Assembly (NCBI RefSeq): GCF_023101205.1
Contig: NZ_CP078078.1
Span: 868,001 to 932,000 of the forward strand
DNA from: Microbacterium aurugineum
Lineage (GTDB): Bacteria; Actinomycetota; Actinomycetes; Actinomycetales; Microbacteriaceae
Length of the DNA: 64,000 nucleotides
Direction: 5' to 3'
The notes beneath the pieces were generated by a model. It was not told where the DNA came from, ran no database searches, and worked only from the letters and a program-made list of their open reading frames with translations. The position numbers and the translations under genes were made by a program. How positions within the stretch are numbered: position 1 is the stretch's first letter; every line of letters starts with the position of its first letter. This document shows positions 23,965-31,715 of the stretch, piece by piece.

Positions 23965-25188
23965 ATGACCTTGCCGCAGCTCGCGCTGTCCTCGCTCGCC
24001 ATCGGGCTGGTGATCGGTGTCGGCCTCTCCCTGCTCGTGGCCTGGGCATACCGGGCACGCGCACGTGTGCAGGAGGAGACGTCGCTGGCCGTCCCGGCCG
24101 GTATCACCGACGTTCTGCGCAGCATGGACGATGCAGCGGCGATCGTCGACACCTCCGGCATGGTTCTCGCCTCCTCGCAGGCCGCGACCCGCTTCGGTAT
24201 CGAGGTCGGGGCGACGCTCGACAACCCGGAGCTCCGTCAGCTCGTACGTGTCGTGAGGGACACGGGAGGTTCCGTCACCGAGTCGATGCGCATCACGCGG
24301 GGAGGATTGAGCCTCGATCCGCGACTCGTGTCGGCGCGCGCGAGCGTGATCGGCACGCGCCTGGTGCTGCTGATCATCCGCGACGTCACCGAGCAGGAAC
24401 GCCTCGATCAGATGCGCCGGGATTTCGTCGCCAACACGAGCCACGAGCTGAAGACACCGGTGGGCGCAGTGAGCCTTCTCGCCGAGGCCATCGAGTCGGC
24501 GGCCGACGACCCCGCGCAGGTGCGCATCTTCGCCGCCCGCATCGCGGCGGAGGCCGGGCGACTAGGACAGCTCACGGGTCGGATCATGAGCCTGTCCCGC
24601 CTCCAGGCCGAGGACGGTCTGACCAAGGTCGGTCCCGTGGCGATCGACGAGGTGATCGCCTCCTCGATCGAGGCCCATGTCGTACAGGCCGATTCCGCCG
24701 GCGTCGATCTCGCCCGCGGCGGTGACCGGGGCGTCTGGGTGCGCGGCGACGCGCAGATCCTCATCGAGGCGGTCGGCAACCTGATCGCCAACGCCATCGT
24801 CTATTCGCCCCGGGGATCCCGGGTGGGCGTCGGCGTGCGCGCCGAGGACGGAGTGGTCGAGATCGCGGTGTCCGACCAGGGCATCGGTATCGCAGAAGCG
24901 GACCGTGAGCGCATCTTCGAGCGGTTCTACCGAGCGGATGAGGCCCGTTCCCGGCGCACGGGCGGCACGGGACTCGGGCTGTCGATCGTCAAGCACGCCA
25001 CGCAGCGCCACGGTGGGGAGGTGCGGCTGTGGTCCCGCCCCGGACGCGGCTCCACCTTCACGATCCGGCTTCCTCGGATCGACGCCCCGGAGCACGGCGA
25101 CTCGGGCAAGAAGAGCAAGAAGAAGCGTGCGCGCAAGGCCGCCAAGGCTGCGGCATCCGCGCGCGTTCGAAACGGAGAGAGAACATGA
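23965..25188 (+). CDS. senX3: Phosphate-response sensor histidine kinase, SenX3/PhoR-like
   Basis: A 407-residue kinase. One N-terminal membrane helix (about 8-28, SLAIGLVIGVGLSLLVAWAYRA) is followed by a PAS-like sensor region (about 45-145). The HisKA domain carries phospho-His160 in NTSHELKTPVGA, and the ATPase domain shows GNLIANAIVYSP, DQGIGIAEADRERIFERFYR and TGGTGLGLSIVKH. The tail of about 30 residues is very Lys/Arg/Ala-rich (KKSKKKRARKAAKAAASARVR), an odd addition. It overlaps regX3 by four bases. Partner phoU is divergent. It should phosphorylate RegX3 when phosphate is low. Confidence 0.9.
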   Translation: MTLPQLALSSLAIGLVIGVGLSLLVAWAYRARARVQEETSLAVPAGITDVLRSMDDAAAIVDTSGMVLASSQAATRFGIEVGATLDNPELRQLVRVVRDTGGSVTESMRITRGGLSLDPRLVSARASVIGTRLVLLIIRDVTEQERLDQMRRDFVANTSHELKTPVGAVSLLAEAIESAADDPAQVRIFAARIAAEAGRLGQLTGRIMSLSRLQAEDGLTKVGPVAIDEVIASSIEAHVVQADSAGVDLARGGDRGVWVRGDAQILIEAVGNLIANAIVYSPRGSRVGVGVRAEDGVVEIAVSDQGIGIAEADRERIFERFYRADEARSRRTGGTGLGLSIVKHATQRHGGEVRLWSRPGRGSTFTIRLPRIDAPEHGDSGKKSKKKRARKAAKAAASARVRNGERT

Positions 25189-25868
25189 CCCGAATCCTTC
25201 TCGTCGAGGACGAGCCCGACCTCGCCGACCCGCTCGCGTATCTGCTTCGCCGTGAAGGCTACGAGGTGGAGATCGCGGAGGACGGCCCCGGCGCGCTCTC
25301 CGCGTTCCGGGAGCGGGGCGCGGACATCGTGCTGCTCGACCTGATGCTGCCCGGGATGCCGGGCACCGAGGTGTGCCGTCAGATCCGCTCGACGTCGGCC
25401 GTGCCGATCATCATGCTCACGGCGAAGGACTCCGAGGTCGACATCGTGGTCGGGCTCGAGCTGGGCGCCGACGACTACATCACCAAGCCGTACTCGTCGC
25501 GCGAACTGCTCGCGCGGATGCGCGCCGTGCTGCGCCGGGTCGTGCAGGCCGACGGCGAGCTCGACGAACGCGTGCTCGACGGCGGCAGGGTCTCACTCGA
25601 CATCGACCGGCACACCGTGTCCGTCGCGGGTGAGCAGATCAACATGCCGCTGAAGGAGTTCGAGCTCCTCGAGGTCCTGATGCGCAACTCCGGACGCGTG
25701 CTCACCCGCGGTCAGCTCATCGACCGGGTCTGGGGGAGCGATTACTTCGGCGACACCAAGACGCTCGACGTGCACATCAAGCGCATCCGTTCGCGCATCG
25801 AGGAGAACCCGAGCGAACCGGTGATGCTCGTCACGGTGCGCGGCCTGGGCTACCGCTTCGAGGGCTGA
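25185..25868 (+). CDS. regX3: Response regulator RegX3/PhoP-like
   Basis: An OmpR-family regulator of 227 residues. The receiver has acidic residues in VEDEP, phospho-acceptor Asp52 in LLDLMLPG and the conserved Lys in DYITKPYSSREL. The winged helix (about 130-225) has the recognition helix TLDVHIKRIRSRIEE. With the coupled kinase and phoU it is the phosphate-starvation regulator, expected to bind the PHO boxes at 15049, 18306 and 23861. ATG 25185 lies in the senX3 stop (ATGA) behind GGAGAGAG. Confidence 0.92.
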   Translation: MTRILLVEDEPDLADPLAYLLRREGYEVEIAEDGPGALSAFRERGADIVLLDLMLPGMPGTEVCRQIRSTSAVPIIMLTAKDSEVDIVVGLELGADDYITKPYSSRELLARMRAVLRRVVQADGELDERVLDGGRVSLDIDRHTVSVAGEQINMPLKEFELLEVLMRNSGRVLTRGQLIDRVWGSDYFGDTKTLDVHIKRIRSRIEENPSEPVMLVTVRGLGYRFEG

Positions 25869-25916
25869 ACACAGAGGAGGCCGGCACCCCGTAAGGTGCC
25901 GGCCTCCTGTGTGTTC
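25867..25916. terminator. Bidirectional terminator between regX3 and the LpqE-like gene
   Basis: A 22-position stem with one G-G mismatch (25867-25888 with 25895-25916) around loop CCGTAA. It includes the end of the regX3 stop. Both arms end in TGTGTTC, giving a few U residues in each direction. Confidence 0.8.
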
Positions 25917-25925
25917 GACGCGGGG

Positions 25926-26459
25926 TCACTCCGAGGGAGCAGGCGCCGCCGTGTCGGTCGGCATCGGCGTCGGTGCCGATGTGCGCACCGACTCCGAGGG
26001 GACGAGGTCCGAGTAGTAGGGGAGAGAGCCGTCGAGCACGGGAACGTCGGCCTTGACGCCGGTGGAGTCTCCGGACTGGAAGTGCATCTCGACGGTCGCA
26101 CCCGGCTTGGTGTCGAGTCCGACGATGCGCAGCGGCTCTTCGTCGGCGCCCAGGCTCTTCGTCTCGCCCGCAGGGACCGTGACCTTGAAATCGTTGCCGT
26201 CTCCGAGGGAGATCGTGAGTGTGGCGCTCTCTTCGGTGGGGTTCACGACGGCGGCGATGAAGTTGCCGATCGATCCGTCCTCCGTCGCGATCACGAGGGC
26301 GTTGCGCACGTCGATCGGGCCGTCGGCGTCGGAGATGTTCACACCGTCGGACGCCGGATACTCGATCTTCGTCGACTGCGGGGTGATGAACGTGCACCCG
26401 GTCGCGCCGAGCAGAACGAGGGCGCTGAGGGCTGCAGACGCAACAAGGCGCGATTTCAC
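25926..26459 (-). CDS. LpqE-like lipoprotein
   Basis: A 177-residue exported lipoprotein. The signal peptide ends in LLGATGC, predicting lipidation at Cys21. The mature part is a beta-rich domain with repeated VxNPTEESATLTISL and VPAGETKSLG strands and a Pro/Thr/Ala-rich tail. The position directly divergent from carD is that of mycobacterial lpqE (Rv3584), which is also a lipoprotein; function unknown. GTG 26459 follows a strong AGGAGG site by five bases, which fixes the start although the frame is open far upstream. Confidence 0.78.
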   Translation of the reverse strand: MKSRLVASAALSALVLLGATGCTFITPQSTKIEYPASDGVNISDADGPIDVRNALVIATEDGSIGNFIAAVVNPTEESATLTISLGDGNDFKVTVPAGETKSLGADEEPLRIVGLDTKPGATVEMHFQSGDSTGVKADVPVLDGSLPYYSDLVPSESVRTSAPTPMPTDTAAPAPSE

Positions 26460-26594
26460 GGGTCCTCCTGAGGTCCGGCGGGATATCCGCATCCATTCTA
26501 TGGGTAAGTCGTGAGCGACTCTGCGGCCCTGGGGCGCGAACCTTAGCGCATCTGCCCTGTGGTATCCTTGAGGTTGCCGAAAGGACACGTTTTT

Positions 26595-27077
26595 ATGCTT
26601 TTTGAGGTTGGCGAAACCGTCGTCTATCCCCACCATGGCGCTGCGACCATCATCGAGGTCAAGGAGCGCATCATCAAGGGTGAGGCGAAGAAATATCTGA
26701 AGCTCAACGTCACCCAGGGCGATCTCATCATCGAGGTTCCTGCTGAGAATGTCGACCTGGTCGGCGTTCGCGATGTGATCGGGAAAGAGGGCCTCGACCA
26801 CGTGTTCGAGGTGCTGCGCGCACCCTTCACGGAGGAGCCCACGAACTGGTCCCGCCGGTACAAGGCGAACCTCGAGAAGCTCGCCTCCGGCGATGTCATC
26901 AAGGTGAGCGAGGTCGTCCGCGACCTGTGGCGTCGCGATCAGGACCGCGGGTTGTCGGCGGGCGAGAAGCGGATGCTGGCGAAGGCTCGTCAGATACTCA
27001 TCTCCGAGCTCGCGCTCGCGGAGAAGACCGACGAGGACAAGGCGGGCGCACTGCTCGACGAGGTCCTCGCTTCCTGA
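26595..27077 (+). CDS. carD: CarD-family RNA polymerase-binding transcription regulator
   Basis: A 160-residue protein that stabilises RNA polymerase open complexes, notably at rRNA promoters, and is essential in mycobacteria. The N-terminal RNAP-interaction domain (about 1-55) is [23 protein letters not shown] through YLKLNV. The helical DNA-contact domain continues with [17 protein letters not shown] and [16 protein letters not shown]. It has AAAGGA about nine bases before ATG. The order lpqE-like, carD, ispD, ispF, cysS, rlmB equals that around Rv3583c in mycobacteria. Confidence 0.96.
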   Translation: MLFEVGETVVYPHHGAATIIEVKERIIKGEAKKYLKLNVTQGDLIIEVPAENVDLVGVRDVIGKEGLDHVFEVLRAPFTEEPTNWSRRYKANLEKLASGDVIKVSEVVRDLWRRDQDRGLSAGEKRMLAKARQILISELALAEKTDEDKAGALLDEVLAS

Positions 27078-27082
27078 GTTCT

Positions 27083-27122
27083 CGACGAAGGGGCGGATGC
27101 TGTGGCATCCGCCCCTTCGTCG
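27083..27122 (+). terminator. Terminator after carD
   Basis: A perfect 18-bp stem (27083-27100 with 27105-27122) closes the tetraloop TGTG, six bases after the carD stop. It separates carD from ispDF, which has its own -10. Confidence 0.82.
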
Positions 27123-27136
27123 TCCCTGCCACGCGG

Positions 27137-27142
27137 TAGCGT
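27137..27142 (+). promoter_or_regulatory. -10 hexamer TAGCGT, leaderless-type promoter of ispDF
   Basis: TAGCGT, six bases (GAGAGG), then GTG at 27149, directly after the carD terminator. Confidence 0.5.
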
Positions 27143-27148
27143 GAGAGG

Positions 27149-28378
27149 GTGACCCTGCTTCCTGTCCCCGACATCGCGATCATCGTCGTCGCCGCCGGCT
27201 CCGGCACTCGGCTGGAGGCGGGGGCGCCGAAGGCTCTCGTGGGGATCGACGCGCATTCGATCCTCCGGCATGCCCTGGACGGCGTGTTCGCAGCCCTGCC
27301 TGCGCAGGTGATCGTCGTCGCACCCGCCGGCCACGAGGGCGACGCGTTGGCGGAACTCGAAGCCGCCGCAGGAGACCGGCGAGACCTCGGTCGCGTCGTG
27401 ACGGGCGGCGCGACGCGGCAGCAGTCCGTCGCCGCGGGGCTCGACGCTCTCTGGGGGGACGTGAAGACCGTGCTCGTGCACGACGCGGCGCGCGCCCTCA
27501 CGCCACCCTCTCAGATCGATGCGGTCGCTCGTGCCGTCACCGCGCAGGAAGGAGTCGTGCCCGCGCTCCCCGTGGTCGACACGCTCAAGAAGGTGGCGGA
27601 CGGTGCCGTGGTGGCCGCGGTCGACCGTTCCGAGCTCGCCGCGGCGCAGACGCCGCAGGGCTTTCCCCGCGCTGCGCTCGAAGCGGCTTACGCGGAAGCC
27701 GTCTCCGCGGGGGTCGAGTACACCGACGACGCGGCGTTGTTCGCCGCGGCCGGGAACACGGTGCGGCACATCGACGGTTCCGCTCGAGCGTTCAAGATCA
27801 CCACCCCCGATGACCTCGAGCGCGCCCGGCACCTGCTCGGTGCGTCTGCAACGCCGGCGCACGCGCCGCAGGAGGCGCCGATCACCGGTCCCGTCATCCC
27901 TCGAATCGGCATCGGCACCGATGTGCATGCGTTCGGCGGCGAGGGGAACCTCTGGCTCGCCGGCGTGGAATGGCCGGGGGAGCAGCCCCTCTCCGGACAC
28001 TCCGACGGGGATGCGGTCGCACACGCGATCGTCGATGCTCTCCTCGGCGCCGCCGGCCTCGGGGACATCGGCGAGCACTTCGGCACCTCGCACCCGGAGT
28101 ACGCGGGCGCACATGCGGAGGTCTTCCTCGCGCGCACCCGTGAGCTGCTGGCAGACGCGGGCTTCGAGATCGGCAACGTCTCCGTGCAGCTGCAGGGGAA
28201 CCGGCCGCGCTTCAGCGTGCGTCGTCGCGAGGCGGAAGGCGTCTTGTCCTCCGTGCTGGGCGCTCCCGTGTCCGTCACAGCGACCACGACCGACCGGCTG
28301 GGCTTTCCCGGGCGGGGCGAGGGCATCGCGGTGACGGCGGTCGCGGTCGTGGTGGCCGTCGATCCGCGCGACGGGTGA
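27149..28378 (+). CDS. ispDF: Bifunctional IspD-IspF enzyme of the MEP isoprenoid pathway
   Basis: A natural fusion of 409 residues. Residues about 1-235 are MEP cytidylyltransferase (IspD): AAGSGTRLEAGAPKAL, VLVHDAARAL and EYTDDAALF. Residues about 250-409 are MECDP synthase (IspF): RIGIGTDVHAF with the metal Asp/His, LSGHSDGDAVAHAIVDALLGA and TTTDRLGFPGRGEGIA. It thus runs the CTP-transfer and cyclisation steps, with the IspE kinase step lying between them elsewhere. A short Ala/Pro-rich linker (about 232-247) joins the domains. In mycobacteria the two are separate adjacent genes. Confidence 0.95.
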   Translation: MTLLPVPDIAIIVVAAGSGTRLEAGAPKALVGIDAHSILRHALDGVFAALPAQVIVVAPAGHEGDALAELEAAAGDRRDLGRVVTGGATRQQSVAAGLDALWGDVKTVLVHDAARALTPPSQIDAVARAVTAQEGVVPALPVVDTLKKVADGAVVAAVDRSELAAAQTPQGFPRAALEAAYAEAVSAGVEYTDDAALFAAAGNTVRHIDGSARAFKITTPDDLERARHLLGASATPAHAPQEAPITGPVIPRIGIGTDVHAFGGEGNLWLAGVEWPGEQPLSGHSDGDAVAHAIVDALLGAAGLGDIGEHFGTSHPEYAGAHAEVFLARTRELLADAGFEIGNVSVQLQGNRPRFSVRRREAEGVLSSVLGAPVSVTATTTDRLGFPGRGEGIAVTAVAVVVAVDPRDG

Positions 28379-28451
28379 CGGTCCACCACGTTCAGATCGT
28401 CACACGCCGCATGAATCGTCATCGCGGGGCGGTCGCTCAGCAGTCGCCGAG

Positions 28452-28457
28452 TAGGCT
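28452..28457 (+). promoter_or_regulatory. -10 hexamer TAGGCT, leaderless-type promoter of cysS
   Basis: TAGGCT, six bases, then GTG at 28464. It supports the GTG as the true start. Confidence 0.52.
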
Positions 28458-28463
28458 TGAGCG

Positions 28464-29870
28464 GTGACTCTCCGCCTCTACGACACCCGCGCTGCGGTGT
28501 TGCGCGACTTCGTGCCTCTCGATCCCGAGAACATCACGATGTACGTGTGCGGACCCACGGTGCAATCCGGACCCCACATCGGGCACGTCCGAGCGGCCCT
28601 GAGCTTCGATCTGCTGCGTCGCTGGTTGGCCCACCGCTATGGTCGGGTCACCTTCGTGCGCAACGTCACCGACATCGACGACAAGGTGCTCGCCAATGCG
28701 ACGGATGCGGAGCCCTGGTGGGCACTGGCCTACCGCATGGAGCAGGAGTTCACGGCCGCGTATGCCGGTGTCGGCATCCTTCCTCCGACCTACGAGCCTC
28801 GCGCCACGGCATCCGTTCCTCAGATGCAGGAGCTGATCGCTGGTCTGATCACCCGCGGACACGCCTACCCCGCCCCCGACGACTCGGGAGACGTGTACTT
28901 CGACGTGCGCTCCTGGGCGGAGTACGGCTCCCTCACGCATCAGTCCATCGACGCCATGGAGCCCGCGGAGGATGCCGACCCCCGAGGCAAGCGGAACCCG
29001 CAGGACTTCGCGCTCTGGAAAGGCGCCAAGCCGGAGGAACCGGCGGACGCGACGTGGGCCTCGCCGTGGGGCGCCGGTCGTCCTGGGTGGCACATCGAGT
29101 GCTCCGCCATGGCGAAGCGCTACCTCGGCGCGGAGTTCGACATCCACGGCGGCGGGCTCGACCTGCGATTCCCGCATCACGAGAACGAGCTCGCGCAGTC
29201 GACGGCGGCGGGCGACGGTTTCGCCCGCTACTGGGTGCACAACGGACTCGTGACCGTGGCCGGGCAGAAGATGTCCAAGTCGCTGGGCAACTTCACCTTG
29301 GCGGCGGACGTCCTGTCTGCACATGACCCGCGGGTGGTGCGCTATGCGCTCGCCGCCGCGCACTACCGATCGAGCCTCGACCTCAGCGAATCGTCCTGGG
29401 CGGAGGCCGAGGCCGCGTTGGCGCGCATCGACATCTTCGCTGCTCGCGTCCGCCGCGCCGTTCCCGGCATGACGGATGACGCTGAGGGCGATGCTGCTGT
29501 TCCGGATGCATTCGCCGACGCGATGGACGACGACCTGGGGGTCCCCCAGGCGCTGGCCGTGCTGCACGACACCGTGCGCCGCGGCAACTCGGCACTCGAC
29601 GCCGGGTCGAAGGAGGAGGCCTGGACCGCTTTCGTCCAGGTGGACGCGATGGTCCGCCTCCTCGGATTCGACGAACTCCCGTCCGGTGGGGCAGACCTCG
29701 CCGAGCACCGCACTCTGGACGCCCTCGTCCAGACGATGATCACCCAGCGCGCGCAAGCTCGCGCTGACAAGGACTGGGCGGCGGCGGATCGCATCCGAGA
29801 CGCGATCGCCGCCGCAGGAATCACGCTGGAGGACACTCCGGCCGGAACTCATTGGAGTATCGATGGCTAA
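28464..29870 (+). CDS. cysS: Cysteinyl-tRNA synthetase
   Basis: Charges tRNA-Cys; 468 residues, the usual CysS length and longer than the related mycothiol ligase MshC (about 410). The class I HIGH motif is literal in SGPHIGHVRAALSFD, and KMSKSLGN follows near residue 270. The zinc-site cysteines are in MYVCGPTV and HIECSAMAKRYLG, with HHENELAQ. The C-terminal tRNA-binding region is present. It overlaps rlmB by eight bases, so cysS and rlmB form one operon. Confidence 0.96.
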   Translation: MTLRLYDTRAAVLRDFVPLDPENITMYVCGPTVQSGPHIGHVRAALSFDLLRRWLAHRYGRVTFVRNVTDIDDKVLANATDAEPWWALAYRMEQEFTAAYAGVGILPPTYEPRATASVPQMQELIAGLITRGHAYPAPDDSGDVYFDVRSWAEYGSLTHQSIDAMEPAEDADPRGKRNPQDFALWKGAKPEEPADATWASPWGAGRPGWHIECSAMAKRYLGAEFDIHGGGLDLRFPHHENELAQSTAAGDGFARYWVHNGLVTVAGQKMSKSLGNFTLAADVLSAHDPRVVRYALAAAHYRSSLDLSESSWAEAEAALARIDIFAARVRRAVPGMTDDAEGDAAVPDAFADAMDDDLGVPQALAVLHDTVRRGNSALDAGSKEEAWTAFVQVDAMVRLLGFDELPSGGADLAEHRTLDALVQTMITQRAQARADKDWAAADRIRDAIAAAGITLEDTPAGTHWSIDG

Positions 29871-30876
29871 GCCACAGCGCCCCGGCGCGAGCAACGGTAA
29901 GAAGAAGGGCCCGACCAAGGGCACGGGCGGACTCGGGCGCAAGGCACTCGAGGGCCGCGGTCCGACCCCGAAGGCGGAGGACCGCGCCTGGCACCCCGCG
30001 GGCAAGCGCAAGGCAGCAGCTGAGCGCTATGCCGCCTCCGGGGGCAAGGGCAAGCCCGGTGGACAGCGCCAGACCTCGGGCGGCAATCCCAACCGCTCCG
30101 CGAGGGCGAAGGACAACACCACCGACACCGAGACGGTCACCGGGCGCAACTCGGTGCTCGAGGCGCTGCGGGCGAAGATCCCCGCGGCGGCCTTCTACAT
30201 CGCGCAGCGCGTGGAGATGGACGACCGCGTCAAGGAGATGCTGTCGATCGCGACCCATCGCGGAATCCCCGTGATGGAGGTCACCCGGCAGGAGCTCGAC
30301 CGCATGGCCGGCTTCGACGGCGTGCACCAGGGCGTCGCGCTCAAGGTGCCCCCGTACGAGTACGCCCACCCGCAGGACCTCCTCGAGAAGGTCATCGACC
30401 AGGGCGAGGTGCCGCTGTTCGTGGCGCTGGACGGTGTCACCGATCCCCGCAACCTCGGAGCGATCATCCGATCCGCTGCCGCTTTCGGAGGTCACGGCAT
30501 CATCCTGCCGCAGCGCCGTTCCGCCGGGGTGAACTCCGCGGCCTGGAAGACCAGTGCGGGCGCCGCTGCGAGGATCCCGGTGGCACTCGCGACGAACCTC
30601 ACGACGCAGCTCAAGGAGTTCAAGAAGCAGGGCGTGTTCGTGCTCGGACTCGACGGTGGCGGCGATGTGTCGCTTCCCGACCTGCAGCTCGCCGATCGTC
30701 CCGTGGTGATCGTCGTGGGTTCGGAGGGCAAGGGGCTGTCGCGGCTCGTCACCGAGACGTGCGACCAGATCGTCTCGATCCCGATCTCCGCCGCGACGGA
30801 GTCGCTGAACGCCGGTATCGCGACGTCGGTCGCGCTGTATCAGGTGGCGACGGTCCGCGCCGCGAAGCAGTCCTAG
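29863..30876 (+). CDS. rlmB: 23S rRNA (guanosine-2'-O-) methyltransferase RlmB/TrmH family
   Basis: SPOUT methyltransferase expected to methylate G2251 of 23S rRNA; 337 residues. The first 80 or so residues are a Lys/Arg/Gly-rich disordered extension not found in E. coli RlmB. A substrate-binding domain begins at VTGRNSVLEALRAKIP. The knotted domain has the three family motifs DGVTDPRNLGAIIRSAAAFG, VVGSEGKGLSRLV and IPISAATESLNAGIATSVALY. It overlaps the cysS end by eight bases. Confidence 0.94.
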   Translation: MAKPQRPGASNGKKKGPTKGTGGLGRKALEGRGPTPKAEDRAWHPAGKRKAAAERYAASGGKGKPGGQRQTSGGNPNRSARAKDNTTDTETVTGRNSVLEALRAKIPAAAFYIAQRVEMDDRVKEMLSIATHRGIPVMEVTRQELDRMAGFDGVHQGVALKVPPYEYAHPQDLLEKVIDQGEVPLFVALDGVTDPRNLGAIIRSAAAFGGHGIILPQRRSAGVNSAAWKTSAGAAARIPVALATNLTTQLKEFKKQGVFVLGLDGGGDVSLPDLQLADRPVVIVVGSEGKGLSRLVTETCDQIVSIPISAATESLNAGIATSVALYQVATVRAAKQS

Positions 30877-30901
30877 CCGCACGCCCAGAGAGAGGTCCAC
30901 C

Positions 30902-31543
30902 ATGGCTCGCATCATCGTCCTCGGAGGAACCGGGTACGCCGGTCGTCATATCGTCGCCGAGGCGGTGAGTCGAGGACATGCCGTGATCGCGATCTCGCGC
31001 TCGGAGGCGACCGATCCGGTAGCGGGCGCAGCCTACGTGCAGGGCTCCGCGCTGGAGCCGGCGTCGCTCGCGGACGCCTTCGTCGGTGCGGACGCCGTCG
31101 TCTCGGCGCTCTCACCGCGCGGGGACATGGCCGATCGGGCGTTGGAGGCGTTGACCAATGTCGTCTCTCAGCTCGCCGGTACGCCGACGCGTCTCGGTGT
31201 GGTCGGAGGAGCAGGTGGCAGCCTCGTCGCTCCGGGCGGACCGCGTCTGTTCGATCAGGACTTCCCCGAGGAGTACAAGCACGAAGCGCAGGTCGGCATC
31301 GATTCTCTCGCGCTCCTGGAGAGCACGGATGAGGATCTCGACTGGTTCTTCATCCACCCCGCAGAGGTCTTCGGTCCCTGGGCCGAGGGTGAGCGCACCG
31401 GACACTACCGCGACGGCGGTGACGTGATCGTCCGCGATGCCGAGGGGAAGTCGTTCATCTCCGGTGCGGACTTCGCGATGGCCGTGGTCGACGAGATCGA
31501 ACAGGGGAATCACCACCGCGAGCGCTTCACGGTCGGCTACTGA
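30902..31543 (+). CDS. NAD(P)-binding epimerase/NmrA-like reductase
   Basis: A 213-residue Rossmann-fold protein of the atypical short-chain dehydrogenase group. The nucleotide-binding motif is VLGGTGYAGRHIVAEAVSRG (about 5-24). A second conserved block, LGVVGGAGGSLVAPGG, and WFFIHPAEVFGP follow; the catalytic YxxxK is not present, so it may act as a sensor or redox reductase (YwnB/NmrA type). It has GAGAGAGG before ATG and lies 25 bases after rlmB. Substrate unknown. Confidence 0.8.
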   Translation: MARIIVLGGTGYAGRHIVAEAVSRGHAVIAISRSEATDPVAGAAYVQGSALEPASLADAFVGADAVVSALSPRGDMADRALEALTNVVSQLAGTPTRLGVVGGAGGSLVAPGGPRLFDQDFPEEYKHEAQVGIDSLALLESTDEDLDWFFIHPAEVFGPWAEGERTGHYRDGGDVIVRDAEGKSFISGADFAMAVVDEIEQGNHHRERFTVGY

Positions 31544-31614
31544 CCGCGCGTATCGACGCAACCGCGCGTACCGGCGCGACCACGTCTCGGGCGGTCGACG
31601 CCCCCCTGCCGTGT

Positions 31615-31673
31615 CGAAACCCCCGGGCTCCGGCACCGTTCACCGGGGGTATCGACGATGAAGAGGGGTTTCG
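31615..31673. terminator. Imperfect nested hairpin between convergent genes
   Basis: Outer arms CGAAACCCC (31615-31623) and GGGGTTTCG (31665-31673) enclose a second GC-rich pairing, CCCCGG with CCGGGG. It ends 24 bases before the DUF4032 stop and could serve both convergent genes. Confidence 0.45.
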
Positions 31674-31677
31674 GCGC

Positions 31678-31715
31678 TCAGACCAGGTCCCGCCGCTCAG
31701 ACCAGGTCCCGCCAG
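31678..31715. repeat. Tandem 19-bp duplication at the 3' end of the DUF4032 gene
   Basis: Two adjacent identical copies of GCTCAGACCAGGTCCCGCC. The inner copy carries the last codons and stop of the DUF4032 gene; the outer copy repeats them, including the stop, just beyond. Confidence 0.85.

Noticed and set aside
28464-29870. MshC (mycothiol ligase) instead of CysS
   Set aside because: The length of 468 residues and C-terminal tRNA-binding region fit CysS; MshC is shorter and the carD-ispDF-cysS-rlmB order supports CysS.
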